Source: VRUE01 sp035260485
Lineage (GTDB): Bacteria > Actinomycetota > Thermoleophilia > Solirubrobacterales > 70-9
NCBI GenBank assembly: GCA_035260485.1
Contig: DATFVC010000070.1
Coordinates: forward strand, 1-64,000
Direction: 5' to 3'
Length of the DNA: 64,000 nucleotides
Shown: positions 60,851 to 64,000 of the stretch, in pieces
Layout of the letters: every line of letters starts with the position of its first letter
How positions within the stretch are numbered: the first letter of the stretch is position 1
The notes under the pieces: model-generated
Database searches by the model: none
Seen by the model: the letters and a program-made list of their open reading frames with translations, nothing else
Told to the model about the DNA's origin: nothing
Program-made: the position numbers and the translations under genes

Positions 60851-61843
60851 ATGAGCATCGCGATCGAGGCCGAGGGTCTGGCCAAGGAATATCCGGGGGG
60901 CGTGAAGGCTCTGGACGGCCTCTCCTTCTCGGTCGAGGAGGGCACCGTGTTCGGGCTCTTGGGACCGAACGGCGCCGGCAAGTCGACGACGGTGAAGATC
61001 CTCACCACCCTCGCCCACCCGGACAGCGGCAGTGCCTCGGTCGCCGGCTTCGACGTGCTGCGGGAGCCGGCGCGGGTGCGCGAAGCGATCGGCGTCGTCT
61101 CCCAAGCCGGCGGGCTCGACCGCCAGGCGACTGGCCGCGAGAACCTGCGCCTGCAGGGCCAGGTGTTCGGGATGGGCGGGGCGAAGTTGGAGCGCCGGGT
61201 GTCCGAGCTGCTCGACCAGTTCGGCCTTGCCGAGGCCGGCGACCGGCTGGTGCGCGGGTATTCCGGCGGCATGAGCCGCCGGCTCGACGTCGCGCTCGGC
61301 CTGGTGCACGAGCCCAAGGTCCTTTTTCTCGACGAGCCGACCACCGGCCTCGACCCGGAGGTTCGGGCCGAGATGTGGGAGGAGATCGAGCGCCTCACCG
61401 GCGCCGGGTTGAGCGTCCTGCTCACCACCCACTACCTGGAGGAGGCGGACCGGCTTGCGGCGCGGCTGGCGATCGTCGATCGCGGCAAAGTCGTCGCTGA
61501 GGGCTCGCCGGACGAGCTCAAGCGGGAGCTGCGAGGCGATGCGATCCACGTCGAGCTCGGCGGCGGCAGCGACGACGGACAGGTCCGCGACGCGCTCGCC
61601 GCGGTTCAAGGCATCGACGAGATCCTCGTCGCCGACCGCGTCCTGCACGCCCGCGCCGAGGACGGGGCACGCTCGGTGCCCGCCGTGCTCTCGGCGCTCG
61701 AAGCTGCAAGGGTCGAAGTCGCCTCGGTCACCGTGGCCCGCCCCTCGCTCGACGACGTCTACCTGCGCTTCACCGGCCGCACCTTCCGCGCCGCCGAAGC
61801 ACAGACCTCCGATCAGCCCAAAACCAAGGAGGCGGCCCGATGA
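60851..61843 (+). CDS. ABC transporter ATP-binding protein (DrrA type)
   Basis: A 330-residue ATPase of the DrrA/daunorubicin exporter subfamily. The Walker A motif is LLGPNGAGKSTTVKIL, the signature YSGGMSRRLDVALGL, Walker B LFLDEPTTGLDPE, and the switch His is in LLTTHYLEEAD. A C-terminal regulatory domain of about 100 residues follows. GGAGGT lies 6 bp upstream of ATG 60851, which is preferred over 60809. It overlaps the permease gene by 4 bp. The exported substrate is unknown; drugs, lipids or glycolipids are possible. Confidence 0.92.
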   Translation: MSIAIEAEGLAKEYPGGVKALDGLSFSVEEGTVFGLLGPNGAGKSTTVKILTTLAHPDSGSASVAGFDVLREPARVREAIGVVSQAGGLDRQATGRENLRLQGQVFGMGGAKLERRVSELLDQFGLAEAGDRLVRGYSGGMSRRLDVALGLVHEPKVLFLDEPTTGLDPEVRAEMWEEIERLTGAGLSVLLTTHYLEEADRLAARLAIVDRGKVVAEGSPDELKRELRGDAIHVELGGGSDDGQVRDALAAVQGIDEILVADRVLHARAEDGARSVPAVLSALEAARVEVASVTVARPSLDDVYLRFTGRTFRAAEAQTSDQPKTKEAAR

Positions 61844-62613
61844 AGGCGCTGAACGACACGGCTCACATGACCGTCCGCCACCTGATGGCGCTGTGGCGAC
61901 AGCCGTGGTGGATCGCCGTCTCGCTGGTGCAGCCGGTGATCTGGCTGCTCCTCTTCGGCGCCCTCTTCCAGACCGTCGTCAACATTCCCGGCTTCGGCTC
62001 CGACAACTACATTCAGTTTCTCGCCCCGGGTGTGGTCGTGATGACCGCCTTCTTCGGCGCCGGCTGGACCGGCATGCCGGTGATCGAGGATATCGACCGT
62101 GGCGTGACTGACCGCTTCCTGGTCTCCCCCGTGCGCCGCTCGTCTTTGATCTCGGGACGCCTCGCATCCAGCTCCGTGACGATCGCGATCCAGTCGCTGA
62201 TCATCATCGCCCTGGCTCTGATCGCCGGCGCCTCCTTCGACAACAGCGTGCTCGGGGTTGCGGTGCTGATCGTCGTCTCGATGCTGGTCGCCGCCGCCTT
62301 CGGCTCCCTCTCCATCGGCCTGGCCCTGCTCGTGCGTCGCGAGGAGACGCTGATCGCGACCATTCAGTTCCTGCTGCTGCCGCTCTCGTTCATATCCGTC
62401 ACTTTCATGCAGAAGAGCCTGATGCCCGGCTGGATGCAGACGGTCTCTGACTTCAACCCACTCAACTGGGCGGTCGAAGCGGGCCGCGAAGCGGTTAGCG
62501 CTTCCCCCGACTGGGCCTCAATCGCGGGCAAGAGCGGCCTGCTCCTCGCCTTCTTCCTGGTCTGCGGCGGTTTTGCGATGCGTGCCTTTCGCACGTATCA
62601 GCGCTCGGTGTGA
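61840..62613 (+). CDS. ABC-2 type transporter permease (DrrB type)
   Basis: A 257-residue membrane permease with six predicted spans. It opens TAHMTVRHLMALWRQPWWIA and includes FLAPGVVVMTAFFGAGWTGM and EDIDRGVTDRFLVSPVRRSS, the cytoplasmic coupling motif of DrrB-type proteins. It overlaps the ATPase gene by 4 bp (ATGA), so a two-gene exporter operon is certain from layout. A hairpin follows the stop codon. Confidence 0.9.
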   Translation: MKALNDTAHMTVRHLMALWRQPWWIAVSLVQPVIWLLLFGALFQTVVNIPGFGSDNYIQFLAPGVVVMTAFFGAGWTGMPVIEDIDRGVTDRFLVSPVRRSSLISGRLASSSVTIAIQSLIIIALALIAGASFDNSVLGVAVLIVVSMLVAAAFGSLSIGLALLVRREETLIATIQFLLLPLSFISVTFMQKSLMPGWMQTVSDFNPLNWAVEAGREAVSASPDWASIAGKSGLLLAFFLVCGGFAMRAFRTYQRSV

Positions 62614-62623
62614 GCGGTCCAGG

Positions 62624-62672
62624 CACGAGGTTCACCTTTTGCCCCTGAGAGGTGCTCAACGTGAATCTCGTG
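62624..62672. terminator. Hairpin between the exporter and vapC (convergent ends)
   Basis: CACGAGGTTCAC (62624-62635) and GTGAATCTCGTG (62661-62672) pair with one mismatch around 25 nt. It starts 11 bp after the permease stop and ends 6 bp before the vapC stop. It has a T-rich CCTTTT run in the loop, not the 3' flank, so it may end both genes only with Rho help. Confidence 0.5.
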
Positions 62673-62677
62673 ATCAG

Positions 62678-63067
62678 CTAAGAGCTGCGGGAAAGGTCGG
62701 TCTTGGCGAAGTCCTTGCCGGTGAATAGCAGTGGGTGCTCGGCAACTCGGGCCGTCGCATAGGTCATGCAGTCGCCGTAGTTGAGTGCAGCCGGGTGACG
62801 ACTCTTGCCGTAGCGAATGTCGGCCTCAGCGGCGACGCTCCAATGATCCTCGTCGAAGGGGATCGTGACGACGTCATTCTCCTCGAGGAAACGGGCGAGA
62901 GCCAGCCGGCCGGCGACCCCCATGTGCCGAACGAGGACGAGCGACGCCTCCACCAGGGTTGGGGTTCCGATCCCCACGATTGCGGCTCCTTCGATCGCCT
63001 CGACAAAACGCGCCTCGTCCTGCTCCTTGCGAATCACCGCGACGACTGCTGAGGTGTCGAGAATCAA
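62678..63067 (-). CDS. vapC: VapC-type PIN-domain ribonuclease toxin
   Basis: A 129-residue PIN nuclease. LILDTSAVVAVIRKEQDEAR carries the first Asp, PTLVEASLVL the Glu, and LNYGDCMTYATARVAEHPLL the later Asp residues. GKDFAKTDL ends the fold. Toxins of this class cut RNA, often tRNA or rRNA. It starts with TTG 63067 in a TTGA overlap with the antitoxin stop, with GGAGG four to five bases upstream. A reading from 63157 overlaps the whole antitoxin end and lacks homology there. Confidence 0.85.
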   Translation of the reverse strand: MILDTSAVVAVIRKEQDEARFVEAIEGAAIVGIGTPTLVEASLVLVRHMGVAGRLALARFLEENDVVTIPFDEDHWSVAAEADIRYGKSRHPAALNYGDCMTYATARVAEHPLLFTGKDFAKTDLSRSS

Positions 63068-63339
63068 ACGCCCTCCGGACCGTAGCCAAGGATCTCTTCT
63101 CGCTCGGCCTTCGTCATCGGCGGCTGTCCGCGCTCGCCCTCCGGGATCAGTGGCCAAATCTCCGTTTCGAGGAATCGCCGTAGATCGCCCGGTTTCTTTC
63201 GCCTTCCCTGCTTCAGCGACAAGCGGTCGCGGCGCTCCCGCAACGCCTCGCGCACGGCTCCGGTCTTGCTGTCGCCGGTGAGCTCTGCCACCTCTGCGGC
63301 CAATTTCTCCGTCTCCTGATCCTTGATGTTCAGCGCCAT
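63064..63339 (-). CDS. vapB: VapB-type antitoxin (Rv0623-like)
   Basis: A 91-residue protein starting MALNIKDQETEKLAAEVAEL, the usual N-terminus of the Rv0623-like VapB antitoxins. TGDSKTGAVREALRERRDRL is the ribbon/helix DNA-binding part, and the C-terminal half, ending GYGPEGV, should cover the toxin active site. It overlaps vapC by 4 bp. The upstream region is A+T-richer and holds repeated operator-like sites. Confidence 0.83.
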   Translation of the reverse strand: MALNIKDQETEKLAAEVAELTGDSKTGAVREALRERRDRLSLKQGRRKKPGDLRRFLETEIWPLIPEGERGQPPMTKAEREEILGYGPEGV

Positions 63340-63373
63340 GGTGTAATCGTACGCCGATTCCACCAGTGGCTTC

Positions 63374-63422
63374 TTGTCTGCAAGCTTTATATCAGATAGG
63401 CACGCTATTGTCTGCAAGACAA
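63374..63422. promoter_or_regulatory. Repeated TTGTCTGCAAG operator sites upstream of vapBC
   Basis: TTGTCTGCAAG occurs at 63374-63384 and 63408-63418, and the second is part of the palindrome TTGTCTGCAAGACAA (63408-63422). The 34-bp spacing is about three helical turns, suiting cooperative VapBC autorepression. The spacer holds TTTATATCAG, a possible -10. The XRE gene starts 80 bp further and could share the site. Confidence 0.55.
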
Positions 63423-63502
63423 CGAAATTCCACCTGAGAGACTCGACTTATCCCGCCGAGGGGCTGTAGATCCTTCACCTGACAGACAGAAGAATCCCGG
63501 CA

Positions 63503-63781
63503 ATGGACGTCGCCGCCCGCTTCGGGGAGAACCTACGCCGCTGTCGCAGACGCGCCGGCTTGTCCCAGGAAGAGCTTGGTCTGCGCTCGTCGCTGCACCG
63601 AACCGAGATCGGGCTGCTGGAGCGCGGAGCGCGCGTGCCCCGCATCGACACCCTGGTCAAAATCTCCAGCGCGCTCGAGATACCGCCGAGCGAGCTGATC
63701 GCCGGAATCGAGTGGATGCCCGGCAACACAACGAGCGGCAGCTTCTCGATCGCCTCGGCGGGGGACCCGCAGTCGAACTAG
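63503..63781 (+). CDS. XRE-family helix-turn-helix regulator
   Basis: A 92-residue protein consisting of one Cro/C1-type HTH (residues 5-65). NLRRCRRRAGLSQEELGLRS, then LHRTEIGLLERGARVPRIDT, is the typical scaffold and recognition helix pair. The remaining 25 residues are polar and flexible. It is divergent from vapBC, 163 bp away, and may regulate it or itself. No cognate toxin is fused to it. Confidence 0.8.
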   Translation: MDVAARFGENLRRCRRRAGLSQEELGLRSSLHRTEIGLLERGARVPRIDTLVKISSALEIPPSELIAGIEWMPGNTTSGSFSIASAGDPQSN

Positions 63782-63808
63782 AGGTCTGAGCAGCGGTGGG
63801 CCAGGCGC

Positions 63809-64000
63809 TCAGGCCGGGCTGGGATCGCCGGCGAGCTCCGCGTAGACGGCGGCGGTCTGCTCGGCTACGTCGCCCCAATCGAAGCGGCGCAGGTGCTCGT
63901 AGGCTTCGGCGACGAGCTTCTGGCCCAGCTCGTCGTCGCGCAGCACGCGGATCGCCACCTCTGCCAGAGCTTCGGGATCGTGGGAGCGGAAGCGCAGGCC
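63809..64000 (-). CDS. Glycosyltransferase (GT4-like), C-terminal fragment
   Basis: The last 63 codons of a gene that begins beyond the window. The translation GLRFRSHDPEALAEVAIRVL then DDELGQKLVAEAYEHLRRFDWGD and AVYAELAGDPSPA ends at a TGA at 63809. An RFDW-containing helix leading to a Y-x-E-L tail is the usual end of a GT-B, family 4 glycosyltransferase. Only the end is visible, so sugar and acceptor are unknown. Confidence 0.7.
   Translation of the reverse strand, partial: GLRFRSHDPEALAEVAIRVLRDDELGQKLVAEAYEHLRRFDWGDVAEQTAAVYAELAGDPSPA

Overview
The window is G+C-rich and densely coded, and it is tiled almost end to end on the minus strand. Gene content points to a Gram-positive-type actinobacterium, most likely of the class Thermoleophilia (order Solirubrobacterales). 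The signs are an LCP cell-wall ligase, a DrrAB-type ABC exporter, DipZ, a split methylmalonyl-CoA mutase, an ETF/ETF-QO set, and lysS next to prfB. The taxon is inferred from gene families and order, not from a search.

Layout. 1-6571: translation and secretion genes (lysS 5' end, prfB with an intact +1 frameshift site, secA, short hpf, comF). 6628-14014: a sugar-nucleotide and envelope block (two nucleotidyltransferases, PGI/PMI, UDP-glucose dehydrogenase, LCP protein) with ahcY inside it. 14024-22912: an M20 peptidase, then the whole F1Fo ATP synthase operon, transcribed atpI-like-B-E-F-H-A-G-D-C. 23037-28123: undecaprenyl-phosphate glycan genes (WecA/MraY-like transferase, AsnB, sugar transferase, DUF354 protein). 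28128-34169: glyA, a secreted lysyl-oxidase-like protein, tsaC, prmC, prfA, a DUF1385 protein, rpmE. 34246-37324: a diguanylate cyclase, a TetR regulator and a divergent alpha/beta hydrolase. 37571-41570: a polysaccharide cassette with a DegT aminotransferase, an SDR-glycosyltransferase fusion and a NodB deacetylase, each overlapping the next by 4 bp. 43031-49779: ETF-QO, etfA, etfB, the methylmalonyl-CoA mutase subunits and a HAD phosphatase. 49845-56730: thiolase, leucyl aminopeptidase, thioesterase/HxlR divergent pair, aldehyde dehydrogenase, acyl-CoA dehydrogenase. 56846-64000: DipZ, a PRC-barrel protein, meaB, an acyltransferase, an ABC exporter, a VapBC-type pair, an XRE regulator and the 3' end of a glycosyltransferase.

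How the genes fit together. ETF, ETF-QO, acyl-CoA dehydrogenase, thiolase, methylmalonyl-CoA mutase and its chaperone MeaB form an acyl-CoA and branched-chain/odd-chain oxidation module that feeds electrons to the quinone pool. The sugar-nucleotide genes supply precursors to the lipid-linked glycan genes and the LCP ligase.

The least expected feature is a large population of intergenic palindromes. One family (A) has a conserved inverted core and outer arms that differ between copies yet pair within each copy. Another (B) has varying arms around a conserved loop close to GTCCnTATAGG. Others are single long foldbacks. They lie inside the atp operon, at the ends of CDSs, and one perfect 18-bp foldback lies in frame inside prmC. 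No CRISPR array, rRNA, tRNA, insertion sequence or phage region was seen.
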